From the NCBI RefSeq assembly GCF_003434055.1, contig NZ_QVEX01000003.1, positions 316,331 through 380,330 of the forward strand: a stretch of 64,000 nt of DNA. Reading direction: 5' to 3'. The translations under genes and the position numbers were made by a program. Shown piece by piece: positions 17,848 through 27,874 of the stretch (its first letter is position 1; every line of letters begins with the position of its first letter). The stretch comes from Enterocloster aldenensis (GTDB taxonomy: Bacteria > Bacillota > Clostridia > Lachnospirales > Lachnospiraceae). Under the pieces are notes generated by a model. It did no database searches and was not told where the DNA came from. It was given only the letters and a program-made list of their open reading frames with translations.

Positions 17848-18219
17848 ATGGGGGAGTTCAGGGAAATATTTGAGGTCTACGGGGCGGATTACAACTCCAC
17901 GATGGCGCGGTTCATGGGAAAGGAGGCCATGTATTTAAAGTTTCTGGACATGCTCTTTAAGGATGACAACCTTGAGAAGCTGGGAACAGCCCTTGAGCAG
18001 CAGGACTATGAGGCTGCATTTGCTGCCGCCCATACGCTTAAGGGGGTAGTGGGGAATATGGGGCTGACACCTCTTTTTAACGCGGTCTGCGCCATTGTGG
18101 AATCTCTTCGCAAAAGAGAAGTACCGGAAGATTATAACGTGTTATATCAGATAATCCAGACAGGATTCCTTCAGGCGGATGAGTTCCGTAAAAAATTAAA
18201 AGAAGGGCGGCAGTCATAA
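17848..18219 (+). CDS. HPt phosphotransfer protein
   Basis: This 123-residue four-helix HPt protein passes phosphate between receivers. The phospho-accepting histidine is His62 in AAHTLKGVVGNMGL, an exact HPt signature. It lies between two hybrid kinases and their c-di-GMP output gene, two bases after the first kinase and overlapping the next start by one base, so it is co-translated with both. AAGGAGG in the last codons of the upstream kinase serves as ribosome binding site. A stand-alone HPt here suggests that one carrier serves both kinases. Confidence 0.88.
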   Translation: MGEFREIFEVYGADYNSTMARFMGKEAMYLKFLDMLFKDDNLEKLGTALEQQDYEAAFAAAHTLKGVVGNMGLTPLFNAVCAIVESLRKREVPEDYNVLYQIIQTGFLQADEFRKKLKEGRQS

Positions 18220-21200
18220 TGAAGGGCACTTCTTTTTACGAAGAACAGATGGGGATGGCTTTTGACAGCATTCCCTGCGGTCTTTGTATTTATCAGATCG
18301 TGAACGGGCAGATCCTGCCCAGGTTCCGCAACCCGGCCTTTTATGAAATCCTGGGTTATTCTGATACGCATAGGTCTGATGCCGGACAGGGCCTGGATCT
18401 GGGCAGGGTCCATCCTGAGGATGCAGGCCCGCTCAAGGAAAAGCTGTCCATGCTGGTCCGGGACAAGGGAAAAATCCAGCACACCTTCCGGTTGTTCCAT
18501 GACAGGGAAAATGAATACCGCTGGATCCGCCTGGAAGGTTCCACAAGGCAGCTGGAACATGGGGAAACCATGCTTTATGGTGCATTCAGTGATGTAAGCA
18601 GCCAGGTGCGGCTGGAAAAGGAACTGGCCGGAGCCAATGCCAAGATGGAGGACATCATCAATGCAATTCCCGGCGGTGTGGCCATCTACAGGGTGTCGGA
18701 TATATTTGAAACCGTCTATTTTTCGGATGGTGTCCCGGAACTGTCAGGATATACAGTGGAGGAGTACCGGAAGCTGGTCAAAGGAAATGCAGCGGATATG
18801 ACCTACAGTGAGGATACTGCCATGGTAGTATCCAGGGCCATGGAGGTAATCCGGCAAAAAGGCGTGGATGATTTTGAGTTCCGCAAGCAGCACAGGGACG
18901 GGCATATCGTATGGGTGCGTGTTCAGGTAAAATGGATTGGTGAAGACAGGGGACGCCCGCTGCTGCACTGCGTGTTCCATAATATTTCCGACCTGAAAGA
19001 AACACAGATGGAAATGAACCATCTGATCAACTCCATTCCCGGCGGGATTGCCTTGTTCCAAAAAGAAGAGGGCGCATATAAGGCAGCATTCCTCTCAGAC
19101 GGCGTTATCACCCTGTCCGGCTATACGCGCGGCGAATATGAAGCCATGATACAGAGGGATGCCCTGGATATGGTCTATGAGGCGGACCGCAGGCGGGTCC
19201 GGGCCGCTGTTGACAGTGCAATGGAAAACGGCCTGGCCCTGGATGTGTTTTACCGCATCCGCCATAAGGACGGACGCCTGGTCTGGATCCATATGAACGG
19301 AAGGCGCATGGGCCCCCTGACCGGCCTTTCAAGACTCTATATTGTAATTACGGGAATGTCTGCGCAGACCCGCCTGTTTCAGACCATTGCCAACGAGATG
19401 GCGGATTCCATCTATGTGATTGACAAGGAGAATTATGATCTTCTTTATGTGAATGAAAACCAGGTCCTTTTTACGGATTCGAAGAACTGTGTGGGTCAGA
19501 AATGCTATACCGCCCTCCACGGGCAGGACGGCCCATGCGGTTTCTGCACTTTAAAGAAGGCCCATGCGGCGGACGGACAGGAACATGAGATGCAGGTATA
19601 TGGTTCGGACCGTTTTTATATGACCCGGTTTAAGGAGAGCGACTGGAATGGGATTCCTGCTTATATAAAATATGTGCGGGATGTGACCCAGGAGGTAAAG
19701 ACACGCAGGGAAAAGGAGCGGCTGGAGGAATATTTCCAGACCGTGATAAAGAACCTGCCTGGCGGTATTGCTGTGGTAAGGGCTGAGAAGGACGGCAGCA
19801 TGATACCGGAATACATGTCGGACGGGTTTGCGGCACTGACCTCGATGTCCCTTGAAAAAGCGTGGGAAATATACTGCCAGGACGCCATGTCGGGAGTCCA
19901 TCCGGATGACAGGGAGCGCGTGATGGAAGAGACGTCCGCGTTCATTGGGCACGGTGTGAACAACCTTGAAATGGTGTACCGCCTGATACGGGGGGACGGC
20001 AGCTATGTCTGGGTGAAGAATACGCTTTCCATGCTCTGCAGTGAAGGAGGCGAGAAACGGTTTTACGCTGTTTACCATGATGTGACAAAGGAACGGGAGG
20101 CCCGGGAGCAGCTGCGCAGCCAGTACAAGGAACGGCTGATGCAGCATTATGGGACCACGGACCCCAATGTGATCATCATGGGCCACTGCAACATCTCGCA
20201 GAACCGGATTATTGAAATCAGCGACCATACGGATTCACATCTGCTTGAAACCTTTGGATATGAGCGGGAGGCTTTCTTTACCGGTATTGCGGGTCTGGTG
20301 ACAGATGAATCGGAGCGAAGGGCCTTTTTGGATATTTACCTGAACGCTCCCTCCCTGAAAGCCTTCAGGAAAAATGATACGGAGAAGATACTCAGATGTT
20401 TTATTAAGCTGCCGAAAGAAAAAAACGGCCGCTATGTGCAGTTTAAGGTAAACCTGGTGGATGAGCCTGACACAGGCGACATTACCGGAATCCTGACCGT
20501 GACGGATATAACGGAACAGGTCATCAGTGACCGTATCCTGCATCAGCTGTCCGTGACCAGCTATGACTTTGTCATAGACCTGAACCTGGAGCAGGATACC
20601 TACACGGTCCTGACCTGTCATGAGGATTCCCACTGCCTTTCCTCCAGGTCAGGACAGCACTCCCTGCATGTGGAATATATGCTGGGACAGGTGATTGTGC
20701 CAAAGGACAGGGAGCAGTTTGCCAATTCCCTTAACCCCGATGAAATCCGCAGGCGTCTGAAAGAAGAAGGGGCCTATACATTTTCATATTCCATCATGGA
20801 TGAGAACCGGGATATCCGCACCAAGAACATGACGGTTTCAGAGGTGGACCTCCGCCTGGGAAGGGTCTGCCTGGTGCGCACGGACATAACGGATCCGGTG
20901 CGGGAACAGCAGGGGTTCCTTAATATAATGGCATATACCTTTGACCTGGTAGGAATCATCAATGTATATACCGGACGTTTGACCATGCATACGCGCCAGA
21001 CCGTTCTGGAGAATCTTCCGCCTTATGTTGCGGATGATTATTATAGCGCGGCCGAACGGTTCGTGGGGCAGTATGATTCGGAGGACGGGGATGGATCTTC
21101 CAGCCGGTTCTGTCTGGAACATATCCTCCAAACACTGACACAAAAACCAGGAGGGTATGATTTTGTCTTTCCTTACCGCGGGGATGACGGAATCCGGTAT

Positions 21201-22493
21201 AAGCAGATCAATGTGCTTTGGGGGGATGAGAACCACCGGACCGTGTGCCTTGTAAGGGCGGATGTGACGGATATGCTGGCGGAGGAGCGGAGGCGCAAGG
21301 ACGCACTTGAGGAGGCGCTTGCCATTGCCAGGGAGGCCAGCCAGGCAAAGAGTGATTTCCTTTCCACCATGAGCCACGATATCAGGACGCCGATGAACGC
21401 CATCATGGGCATGACGGCACTGGCCAGGGCGCATCTGGACGAGCCGGAGCGGGTGTCGGACTGCCTGGGGAAAATCTCGGTTTCCTCCAGCCATCTCCTG
21501 AGCCTGATCAACGATATACTTGATATGAGCAAGATTGAGCAGTCAAAACTCAGCCTGAACCATATGAAGATATCCATGTCCGGCCTGCTGGAAAAGCTGT
21601 CCGCCATCATGGAACCCCAGGCACAGGCAGCGGGACTTAAGCTTACCATCCAGGGCAGGGGGATTGAACATGGTTATTATTACGGGGACAGCCTGCGCAT
21701 GAACCAGATACTCATAAACCTTCTGAGCAATGCGGTCAAGTTCACCCCGGAAGGCGGCAGTGTGGAGCTTCTGGCAGAGGAGATAACGCCGATCAGGCCC
21801 CAGGGGTATGCGCGCTACCGGTTTACGGTCAGGGATACCGGAATCGGAATGGGAAAAGAGTTCCTGGCGCATATGTTTGAACCCTTTACCCGCAACACGG
21901 CGCGGGTGGAGGGCACCGGACTGGGGCTGAGTATCACCAGGGGACTGGTAAAGCTTATGGATGGAACCATTTCCGTGGAAAGCAGGATTCATGAAGGTAC
22001 CACATTCAAGGTGGAACTGGAATGCGAGTATGCGGATTGCGGTGACGGGGAGACAGGACATCCGGACCCGGGACATGGGGGCAATGCAGCGGATCAGGTG
22101 TTTGCAGGCCGCAGGTTCCTGATTGCGGAAGACAATGACATCAATGCAGAGATACTCTGTGAACTGCTTAAGATGCGGGGGGCAATGTCGGACGTGGCGG
22201 ATGACGGGGCCATGGCGCTTAAGATGTACAGGGACGCTGCTCCCGGCACCTATGACGCTGTCCTTATGGATATCCGCATGCCGGAGATGAACGGGTATGA
22301 GGCGGCCAGGGCCATCCGCGGCATGAAGCGGGAGGACGCGGGGCGCATACCCATCATCGCCATGACAGCCAATGCGTTTGCCGAGGATGTGCAGGACGCC
22401 CTGGACGCCGGCATGGATGCGCATGTGGCAAAACCCATTGATATGGAAATATTAAAAACAGCCCTCAGCCAGACATTGAAGGGGATTGTATAA
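18219..22493 (+). CDS. Multi-PAS hybrid sensor histidine kinase
   Basis: This 1424-residue cytoplasmic kinase has about eight PAS or PAS-like modules filling residues 10-1020. Several share INAIPGG/INSIPGG or KNLPGG openings, indicating internal duplication. One module (about 385-490) carries a cysteine group, CVGQKC and CGFC, that might bind metal or sense redox. [11 protein letters not shown] holds His1053. The ATPase domain has LINLLSNAVKF, DTGIGMG and GTGLGLSI. A single receiver has Asp1351 in LMDIRMPEMNG. It has no HPt domain of its own, which fits the neighbouring HPt gene. The start overlaps the HPt stop. It is the last gene of the operon. Confidence 0.88.
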   Translation: MKGTSFYEEQMGMAFDSIPCGLCIYQIVNGQILPRFRNPAFYEILGYSDTHRSDAGQGLDLGRVHPEDAGPLKEKLSMLVRDKGKIQHTFRLFHDRENEYRWIRLEGSTRQLEHGETMLYGAFSDVSSQVRLEKELAGANAKMEDIINAIPGGVAIYRVSDIFETVYFSDGVPELSGYTVEEYRKLVKGNAADMTYSEDTAMVVSRAMEVIRQKGVDDFEFRKQHRDGHIVWVRVQVKWIGEDRGRPLLHCVFHNISDLKETQMEMNHLINSIPGGIALFQKEEGAYKAAFLSDGVITLSGYTRGEYEAMIQRDALDMVYEADRRRVRAAVDSAMENGLALDVFYRIRHKDGRLVWIHMNGRRMGPLTGLSRLYIVITGMSAQTRLFQTIANEMADSIYVIDKENYDLLYVNENQVLFTDSKNCVGQKCYTALHGQDGPCGFCTLKKAHAADGQEHEMQVYGSDRFYMTRFKESDWNGIPAYIKYVRDVTQEVKTRREKERLEEYFQTVIKNLPGGIAVVRAEKDGSMIPEYMSDGFAALTSMSLEKAWEIYCQDAMSGVHPDDRERVMEETSAFIGHGVNNLEMVYRLIRGDGSYVWVKNTLSMLCSEGGEKRFYAVYHDVTKEREAREQLRSQYKERLMQHYGTTDPNVIIMGHCNISQNRIIEISDHTDSHLLETFGYEREAFFTGIAGLVTDESERRAFLDIYLNAPSLKAFRKNDTEKILRCFIKLPKEKNGRYVQFKVNLVDEPDTGDITGILTVTDITEQVISDRILHQLSVTSYDFVIDLNLEQDTYTVLTCHEDSHCLSSRSGQHSLHVEYMLGQVIVPKDREQFANSLNPDEIRRRLKEEGAYTFSYSIMDENRDIRTKNMTVSEVDLRLGRVCLVRTDITDPVREQQGFLNIMAYTFDLVGIINVYTGRLTMHTRQTVLENLPPYVADDYYSAAERFVGQYDSEDGDGSSSRFCLEHILQTLTQKPGGYDFVFPYRGDDGIRYKQINVLWGDENHRTVCLVRADVTDMLAEERRRKDALEEALAIAREASQAKSDFLSTMSHDIRTPMNAIMGMTALARAHLDEPERVSDCLGKISVSSSHLLSLINDILDMSKIEQSKLSLNHMKISMSGLLEKLSAIMEPQAQAAGLKLTIQGRGIEHGYYYGDSLRMNQILINLLSNAVKFTPEGGSVELLAEEITPIRPQGYARYRFTVRDTGIGMGKEFLAHMFEPFTRNTARVEGTGLGLSITRGLVKLMDGTISVESRIHEGTTFKVELECEYADCGDGETGHPDPGHGGNAADQVFAGRRFLIAEDNDINAEILCELLKMRGAMSDVADDGAMALKMYRDAAPGTYDAVLMDIRMPEMNGYEAARAIRGMKREDAGRIPIIAMTANAFAEDVQDALDAGMDAHVAKPIDMEILKTALSQTLKGIV

Positions 22494-22503
22494 ATATCCG
22501 AAC

Positions 22504-22560
22504 ATTATCTCATATTTTGCCAGTTTAAATATTGACTTTTAATTAACAAAATGAGATAAT
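22504..22560 (+). promoter_or_regulatory. pckA promoter with flanking inverted repeat
   Basis: TTGACT (22532-22537) and GATAAT (22555-22560) are 17 bases apart. ATTATCTCATATTTTG (22504-22519) upstream of -35 is nearly the reverse complement of CAAAATGAGATAAT (22547-22560), which includes the -10 box. A repressor bound to both arms would block the promoter. The same word AAAATGAGATAA occurs in the hisZ leader (near 5055-5066). Confidence 0.6.
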
Positions 22561-22601
22561 AAGAAGGATTTCGATAAAAATGAAAGAGAGGATAATGAAA
22601 G

Positions 22602-24206
22602 ATGGCAAATGTTGATTTAAGTCAGTATGGAATTACCGGAACAAAAGAAATTGTTTACAATCCTTCTTTTGAAATGCTGTTTGAGGAAGAAACCAAACCT
22701 GAACTGGAGGGCTATGAAAAGGGCCAGGTAAGTGAGCTTGGCGCAGTCAATGTCATGACCGGTATTTATACAGGACGTTCACCTAAGGACAAGTTCATTG
22801 TCATGGATGAGAACTCCAAAGACACCGTATGGTGGACATCCGATGAATATAAGAATGATAACCATCCGGCCAGCCAGGAAGCATGGGATACGGTTAAGAA
22901 GATTGCCCTGGAAGAACTCTCCAATAAAAGGCTGTTTGTTGTTGACGCGTTCTGCGGTGCAAACAAAGACACCCGTATGGCCATCCGTTTCATCGTTGAG
23001 GTTGCATGGCAGGCTCATTTTGTAAAGAACATGTTCATCCAGCCCACTGCTGAGGAGCTGGAGGTCTTTAAGCCAGATTTCATTGTTTATAATGCTTCCA
23101 AGGCAAAGGTTGAGAATTACAAAGAGCTGGGCTTGAATTCAGAGACAGCTGCCATGTTCAACATCACCACACGTGAGCAGGTTATTGTCAACACATGGTA
23201 TGGCGGCGAGATGAAGAAGGGTATGTTCTCCATGATGAACTACTTCCTGCCGTTAAAGGGCATTGCTTCCATGCACTGTTCTGCCAACACGGATATGAAC
23301 GGCGAGAATACCGCTATTTTCTTCGGACTTTCCGGAACAGGCAAGACCACCCTTTCAACAGATCCCAAGCGTCTTCTTATCGGTGATGACGAGCATGGCT
23401 GGGATGACAACGGCGTATTTAACTTTGAAGGCGGCTGCTATGCCAAGGTCATCAACCTTGATAAAGAATCCGAGCCGGATATCTACAATGCCATCAAGCG
23501 CAACGCCCTGTTAGAGAACGTTACCCTTGACGCGGACGGCAAGATTGATTTTGATGATAAGAGCGTGACGGAGAATACCCGTGTATCTTATCCGATTGAC
23601 CATATTGAGAAGATTGTACGCCCTGTTTCCACTGCTCCTGCTGCAAAGGATGTCATCTTCCTGTCAGCAGACGCATTTGGCGTACTGCCTCCAGTTTCCA
23701 TCCTGACACCGGAGCAGACACAGTATTATTTCCTGTCCGGATTCACTGCAAAGCTTGCCGGTACAGAGCGCGGTATCACAGAGCCCACACCAACATTCTC
23801 CGCTTGTTTCGGACAGGCATTCCTGGAACTGCATCCTACCAAGTATGCGGAAGAGCTTGTTAAGAGAATGGAGAAGAGCGGTGCAAAGGCATACCTTGTG
23901 AACACAGGCTGGAACGGCACCGGAAAGCGTATCTCCATCCGCGATACCCGCGGCATCATTGACGCTATCCTGGACGGCTCCATTGCAACAGCGCCGACAA
24001 AGCAGATTCCATACTTTAACTTTGAAGTTCCCACCGAGCTTCCAGGCGTAGACCCGGCAATCCTTGACCCACGCGATACATACAGCGATGCATCTGAGTG
24101 GGATACCAAGGCTAAGGACCTGGCTCAGCGCTTCATTAAGAACTTTGCAAAATACGAGGGCAATGAAGCTGGCAAGGCATTGGTTCCCGCTGGTCCTCAG
24201 TTATAA
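22602..24206 (+). CDS. pckA: Phosphoenolpyruvate carboxykinase (ATP)
   Basis: This enzyme interconverts oxaloacetate plus ATP with PEP, CO2 and ADP. In anaerobes it often runs toward oxaloacetate to make ATP and feed succinate formation. The 534-residue length is standard. Motifs are [10 protein letters not shown] near 58-67, [20 protein letters not shown] near 201-220, the P-loop [11 protein letters not shown] at 242-252, the metal site [10 protein letters not shown] near 261-270 and [12 protein letters not shown] near 328-339. AGAGAGGATAATGAAAG precedes the start. It is a single-gene unit with its own promoter and terminator. Confidence 0.96.
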   Translation: MANVDLSQYGITGTKEIVYNPSFEMLFEEETKPELEGYEKGQVSELGAVNVMTGIYTGRSPKDKFIVMDENSKDTVWWTSDEYKNDNHPASQEAWDTVKKIALEELSNKRLFVVDAFCGANKDTRMAIRFIVEVAWQAHFVKNMFIQPTAEELEVFKPDFIVYNASKAKVENYKELGLNSETAAMFNITTREQVIVNTWYGGEMKKGMFSMMNYFLPLKGIASMHCSANTDMNGENTAIFFGLSGTGKTTLSTDPKRLLIGDDEHGWDDNGVFNFEGGCYAKVINLDKESEPDIYNAIKRNALLENVTLDADGKIDFDDKSVTENTRVSYPIDHIEKIVRPVSTAPAAKDVIFLSADAFGVLPPVSILTPEQTQYYFLSGFTAKLAGTERGITEPTPTFSACFGQAFLELHPTKYAEELVKRMEKSGAKAYLVNTGWNGTGKRISIRDTRGIIDAILDGSIATAPTKQIPYFNFEVPTELPGVDPAILDPRDTYSDASEWDTKAKDLAQRFIKNFAKYEGNEAGKALVPAGPQL

Positions 24207-24231
24207 TATCCACAGAATCAGATATATGGAA

Positions 24232-24277
24232 AACAGGCAGCCATACCTCCGTTTAGGAGGCAGGCTGCCTGTTCTTT
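24232..24277 (+). terminator. Intrinsic terminator between pckA and the SleB-like gene
   Basis: AACAGGCAGCC (from 24232) pairs with GGCTGCCTGTT (24263-24273). Inside it CCTCC pairs with GGAGG. A T-rich CTTTCT follows. It lies between convergent genes and could serve both strands. Confidence 0.78.
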
Positions 24278-24302
24278 CTATGTATGGCTGGCAAGGGACA
24301 TG

Positions 24303-25478
24303 CTACTTCTTGTAAAAGCAGTTCCCATCCACCACGGTATAGTCGGAATAGCTTGCGTAATCAGCGTTCTTGGTGGAATTAAAGAAGAGGTAATCGCCAA
24401 TATGATTGGTTCCTTCAAGGGCTGCCCTGGTTGCCTTTAGGGCGCTGGAGGACGGCCCCTTGGTCAGGTACTTGTCTAACAGTCCCGAGGACGCGCCTGG
24501 AAACTGTCCCTGGGCGTAGATGACATCGGTTATGGAACTGCCCCAGCGGCCGGATTTCACCCGGTTCACAATGGTGCTGGCAACTGCCAGCTGGCCGTCA
24601 TAGGAATAGCCGCCGGCTTCCATCATGACGCAGGAGGCCATCAGGTAAATCTCGTCCTCAGTTGCATTTATGACGTATTTGGGTTTTTCTTCTGATTTTT
24701 TCTTGGTTTTTTCCTTTTCCGATTCCTTTAGCGCTTCCAGCTCAGCCTCAATGCTCACCGCCTTGCCCGGAGTAACACTGATCTTGGTGTAGTCCGTGGA
24801 GACATATCCGCTGGTATCCGAGGCCAGCTGGATTTTGGCCCAGCCATCTTTTTCTTCCAGAACCGGATAATAATCATCCCCGGCAGCCAGACCGATGATG
24901 GTGGATTCAGTGGTGGGTTCCTCACGGACATTCAGCGTCTGTGTGGTGACCTTGGCTGTAAACAGACCCAGTTCCTTGGCAAGGGGTTTGATATCCTGCC
25001 CAAATACCAGGTAGTCATTGTTCAGCCAGCCCTCCAGGCCCCCGGAGCGGATTTTGGTCCAGCCGTCTTTTTTCTCCAGCACGGTGCCGCCTGCCCCTCG
25101 GTAGCATTTGCCGATGATCTTGCCTTCCAGGGACGGTTTTGCCCGCAGGTTCAGGACATCGGTAACATTGGCCACAACCATATTGTCATATTCGGATGCA
25201 GCCGGAGCATGGGTGACAGGCACCTGCTTTGTGCGGATGGATGCTTTGGGAACCGCTGCATCGGTCACGGCAGGGGAAATGCCGGACCCTTGGGCAGTGA
25301 TTCCGGGTGTGCGAATTCCCTGTATGGGCACCTGCGGGAAAGTCTGCGGGGAAGTCCCCTGGGTGTGGGCCCCTGGTAAGGAAATTCCCAGCGCGGTTAT
25401 GATGGCAGCCATGGCAAGGGATGTCCATTTCCAGTCAGTATGTTTATGCATTTGTTTCTTAAAACCCCCTGTATCCAT
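24303..25478 (-). CDS. Secreted SH3-domain cell-wall hydrolase, SleB type
   Basis: SleB-type (Hydrolase_2) enzymes are peptidoglycan lytic hydrolases known from spore cortex breakdown. The 391-residue protein has a signal segment at about 16-37, a Pro/Thr-rich linker, and two bacterial SH3 domains near 100-155 (VTDVLNLRAKPS) and 165-225 (TQTLNVREEPTTES). A lysine-rich linker of about 25 residues follows, then the catalytic domain (about 270-391) with IYLMASCVMMEAGG, ASTIVNRVKSG and FFNSTKNADY. The SH3 pair probably binds wall peptide. The start may be at 25478 or at the methionine nine codons later. Whether it acts in spores or in vegetative cells cannot be told. Confidence 0.88.
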   Translation of the reverse strand: MDTGGFKKQMHKHTDWKWTSLAMAAIITALGISLPGAHTQGTSPQTFPQVPIQGIRTPGITAQGSGISPAVTDAAVPKASIRTKQVPVTHAPAASEYDNMVVANVTDVLNLRAKPSLEGKIIGKCYRGAGGTVLEKKDGWTKIRSGGLEGWLNNDYLVFGQDIKPLAKELGLFTAKVTTQTLNVREEPTTESTIIGLAAGDDYYPVLEEKDGWAKIQLASDTSGYVSTDYTKISVTPGKAVSIEAELEALKESEKEKTKKKSEEKPKYVINATEDEIYLMASCVMMEAGGYSYDGQLAVASTIVNRVKSGRWGSSITDVIYAQGQFPGASSGLLDKYLTKGPSSSALKATRAALEGTNHIGDYLFFNSTKNADYASYSDYTVVDGNCFYKK

Positions 25479-25568
25479 AGAATGAATTCCTGTTTTCCTG
25501 TAAATGTTACAGAATTGTTACATGCATACTATAGCAATATTTTTCTAAGTTGTCAAGCTTGGGCGCCC

Positions 25569-25597
25569 TTGCCTTTCTTTTGCGTATCCGATATAAT
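25569..25597 (+). promoter_or_regulatory. Probable promoter of the AlkZ-like gene
   Basis: TTGCCT (25569-25574) and TATAAT (25592-25597) are separated by 17 bases, 58 bases before the start at 25655. Confidence 0.55.
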
Positions 25598-25654
25598 GGA
25601 CCATATTACGTTGGTATCGGAGCGCTTAAAAACACGACGGAGAGGAGTATCCAT

Positions 25655-26836
25655 ATGACAGGGCCGGGCATTGAACAGATCAGGAGTTTCAGGCTGCATT
25701 CCCACCACCTTGACGCGGTATACCCAAAGGATGACATGGAAAGGCTTGCCGGTGCGTGCGGGATGCTTAACACCCCGCCTGGCGCATGGGAAACAGCCAT
25801 GTTTAACCGCGCGCCGGACAGCAGCCTGGCGGACATGGAACGTTGGCTGTATGAGGATAAGACACTGGTGCAGGCATGGAGCCTGCGTGGCGTGCCCGCC
25901 CTGTTCCCGGTTTCACAAAGCCCTGTCTTTTTGTCTGCCCTGGTGCCGGAAGGAGACGAACCATGGATATATACCCGTGGGATTACGGGTGCCCTGGACT
26001 TTCTCAAGATGGATTTCCAGCCTTTGCTGGAATTGCTCAGACAGGTCATGCCCTGCCTTGATCACAGGGTCATTGTCAGCAAAGCCACGCTGGACCAGAC
26101 CCTGGCTGATTGGATGCTGCCAATGATCCCCGCGGATAAAAGGGGCTTGTGGAACCAGCCGTCCATGTATGGAAGTCCTGACAGACAGACCGTGGGAGGG
26201 GCGGTTGTCTCCTTTCTTTTAAGGCCCTGTGCCTTCTGCGGGCTGGTGGTGTTCGGGAAACGTGATGGAATCAGCCCCACATTTACCTCTTATAAGAATT
26301 GGACAGGTCAGCTGTTAAAGCCGGATGAAGGCGCGCCCGGGAATCTGGTCCGGCATTACCTGCACTGCTACGGACCGTCTGGCGTGGATGGGTTCGTGAA
26401 CTGGCTGGGGTGTTCCGGCAAGCAGGGAAGGCGTTTATGGAACCTGGTTTCAGGGGAAATGGAGCCGGTCATGGCATCCGGGAAAAAGATGTACATCCTG
26501 TCTGATGACAGGGAAAGGCTTTTTGCACCGCCTTCCTTTGAGCGGGAAATGATTCTCTTGGGAGGCCATGACCCATACCTGGACCAGCGGGACCGGGCCA
26601 TCCTGCAGCAGGACCCAGGCCTTCAAAAGAAGATATGGAGGCTTTCAGCAAATCCGGGCGCAGTGGTGTGCCGGGGAGAAGTGGTTGGCATCTGGACAGG
26701 CAAAAAGAAGGGGAAGGGGATGGAAATCCAGATTACATTGTGGAAAGAGGTCCATCACAGGCAGGGGCTCCTGGAACTTGCGGAGCAATACGCGGGGTTC
26801 AGGCAGCAGAAGCTGGTGAAGGTTGGGTTCCAGTGA
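25655..26836 (+). CDS. Winged-helix DNA-binding protein of the AlkZ/HTH_42 family
   Basis: The family includes DNA glycosylases that remove bulky or interstrand-crosslinked bases (AlkZ, AlkX) and close homologues of unknown substrate. The 393-residue form starts at ATG 25655, preceded by AGAGGAG. The longer open frame upstream is not protein-like and contains the promoter. Family features are IRSFRLHSHHL at the N-terminus, LYEDKTLVQAWSLRGVPALF near 67-86 and LLGGHDPYLDQRDR near 311-324. The Q-x-Q/Q-x-D catalytic motif of proven glycosylases was not identified with confidence, so activity is uncertain. It stands alone between two unrelated genes. Confidence 0.82.
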   Translation: MTGPGIEQIRSFRLHSHHLDAVYPKDDMERLAGACGMLNTPPGAWETAMFNRAPDSSLADMERWLYEDKTLVQAWSLRGVPALFPVSQSPVFLSALVPEGDEPWIYTRGITGALDFLKMDFQPLLELLRQVMPCLDHRVIVSKATLDQTLADWMLPMIPADKRGLWNQPSMYGSPDRQTVGGAVVSFLLRPCAFCGLVVFGKRDGISPTFTSYKNWTGQLLKPDEGAPGNLVRHYLHCYGPSGVDGFVNWLGCSGKQGRRLWNLVSGEMEPVMASGKKMYILSDDRERLFAPPSFEREMILLGGHDPYLDQRDRAILQQDPGLQKKIWRLSANPGAVVCRGEVVGIWTGKKKGKGMEIQITLWKEVHHRQGLLELAEQYAGFRQQKLVKVGFQ

Positions 26837-27024
26837 TTTTAACCCCATGAGCATTTTCCGCCATCCAGCCGGGCAGACCGTGTTCGTTTAACAGACATCT
26901 GGTTATGGCATATGTCGTTTTTTTACAATACAGATACGCCCTGTCTGTGATATCATGACATACCAACACATGATGGAGGCTGGTTTTCATATATGTAAGA
27001 GGTTATTGTAAAGGAGGACGCCCA

Positions 27025-27747
27025 ATGAACTGGGAGCCGTGGACAGGTTGTTACAAAATAAGTGATGGCTGCACAAACTGTTATTTTTATGGTCCCTATG
27101 CAAAACGCTATGGACAGGATACAATCCTGAAAACAGATAAATTTGACTGGCCCATAAGGAAAAATAAAAAAGGCGGATACAACATCAAAGGGAATAAAAT
27201 CCTTGCCACCTGCTTTGCCACTGATTTCTTCCTGCCGGAAGCAGATGAATGGCGTAAAGAGGTCTGGGCCATGATCCGGGAGCGGACGGACATTGATTTC
27301 CTGATCCTGACCAAGAGGATTGACCGGTTCCCTGTATCCCTTCCCGCTGACTGGGGAGAGGGGTATGACAATGTGAACATTGGCTGCACGGTGGAGAACC
27401 AGGCAATGGCTGATTACCGGCTTCCCCTGTTTTTATCCTATCCCATGAAGCGGCGGTTCATCGCCTGTGCCCCGCTTTTGGAAGCAATCAATCTGGCCCC
27501 CTATCTTCATGGGGTGGATCATGTGACGGTTGGCGGTGAAACGGGACGGGATGCGCGGGAGTGCGATTATGGGTGGGTGCTGGATATCAGGGAGCAATGC
27601 GTGAAAGCAGGCGTGACCTTCTGGTTCAAAAATACCGGTTCCCTTTTCAGGCATGACGGAATCGTGGAAAAAGTCAACCCATACAAACAGACCGGTGCGG
27701 CGAAAGAGCTTGGCATTGATATTTCGGATGGGAAACGGTTGTTTTGA
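27025..27747 (+). CDS. DUF5131 (phage Gp37/Gp68-like) Fe-S protein
   Basis: Proteins of this family (PF07505) occur in phages and defence-rich islands and resemble radical-SAM barrels; their function is unsettled. The 240-residue protein opens with NWEPWTGCYKISDGCTNCY, whose cysteines 9, 16 and 19 are the likely cluster ligands. FLILTKRIDRF near 92-102, NIGCTVENQ near 117-125 and HVTVGGETGRDAR near 171-183 are typical family blocks. AAAGGAGG lies nine bases before the ATG. No three-Cys-motif partner gene is adjacent, although the two often travel together. Confidence 0.85.
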   Translation: MNWEPWTGCYKISDGCTNCYFYGPYAKRYGQDTILKTDKFDWPIRKNKKGGYNIKGNKILATCFATDFFLPEADEWRKEVWAMIRERTDIDFLILTKRIDRFPVSLPADWGEGYDNVNIGCTVENQAMADYRLPLFLSYPMKRRFIACAPLLEAINLAPYLHGVDHVTVGGETGRDARECDYGWVLDIREQCVKAGVTFWFKNTGSLFRHDGIVEKVNPYKQTGAAKELGIDISDGKRLF

Positions 27748-27818
27748 ATGATGGATGGGTTGACGTAGGGAGGACTTCCGCAAAGCGTGGGAGAGCTACA
27801 CGGCGCTGGGCGTGTCAT

Positions 27819-27874
27819 GCATGGGTTCATACAAAATACCGTTTAGGGGCATGGGTTCATACGAAATACCGTTT
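27819..27874. repeat. 26-bp direct repeat at the hybrid kinase 3' end
   Basis: GCATGGGTTCATAC.AAATACCGTTT occurs at 27819-27844 and again at 27849-27874, with one mismatch and a period of 30 bases. The second copy contains the last codons and stop of the minus-strand kinase; the first lies just beyond it. This is a short tandem duplication of the gene end. Confidence 0.7.

Noticed and set aside
27819..27874. Attachment-site-like direct repeat
   Set aside because: The copies are only 30 bases apart and duplicate the end of a kinase gene. There is no integrase or tRNA.
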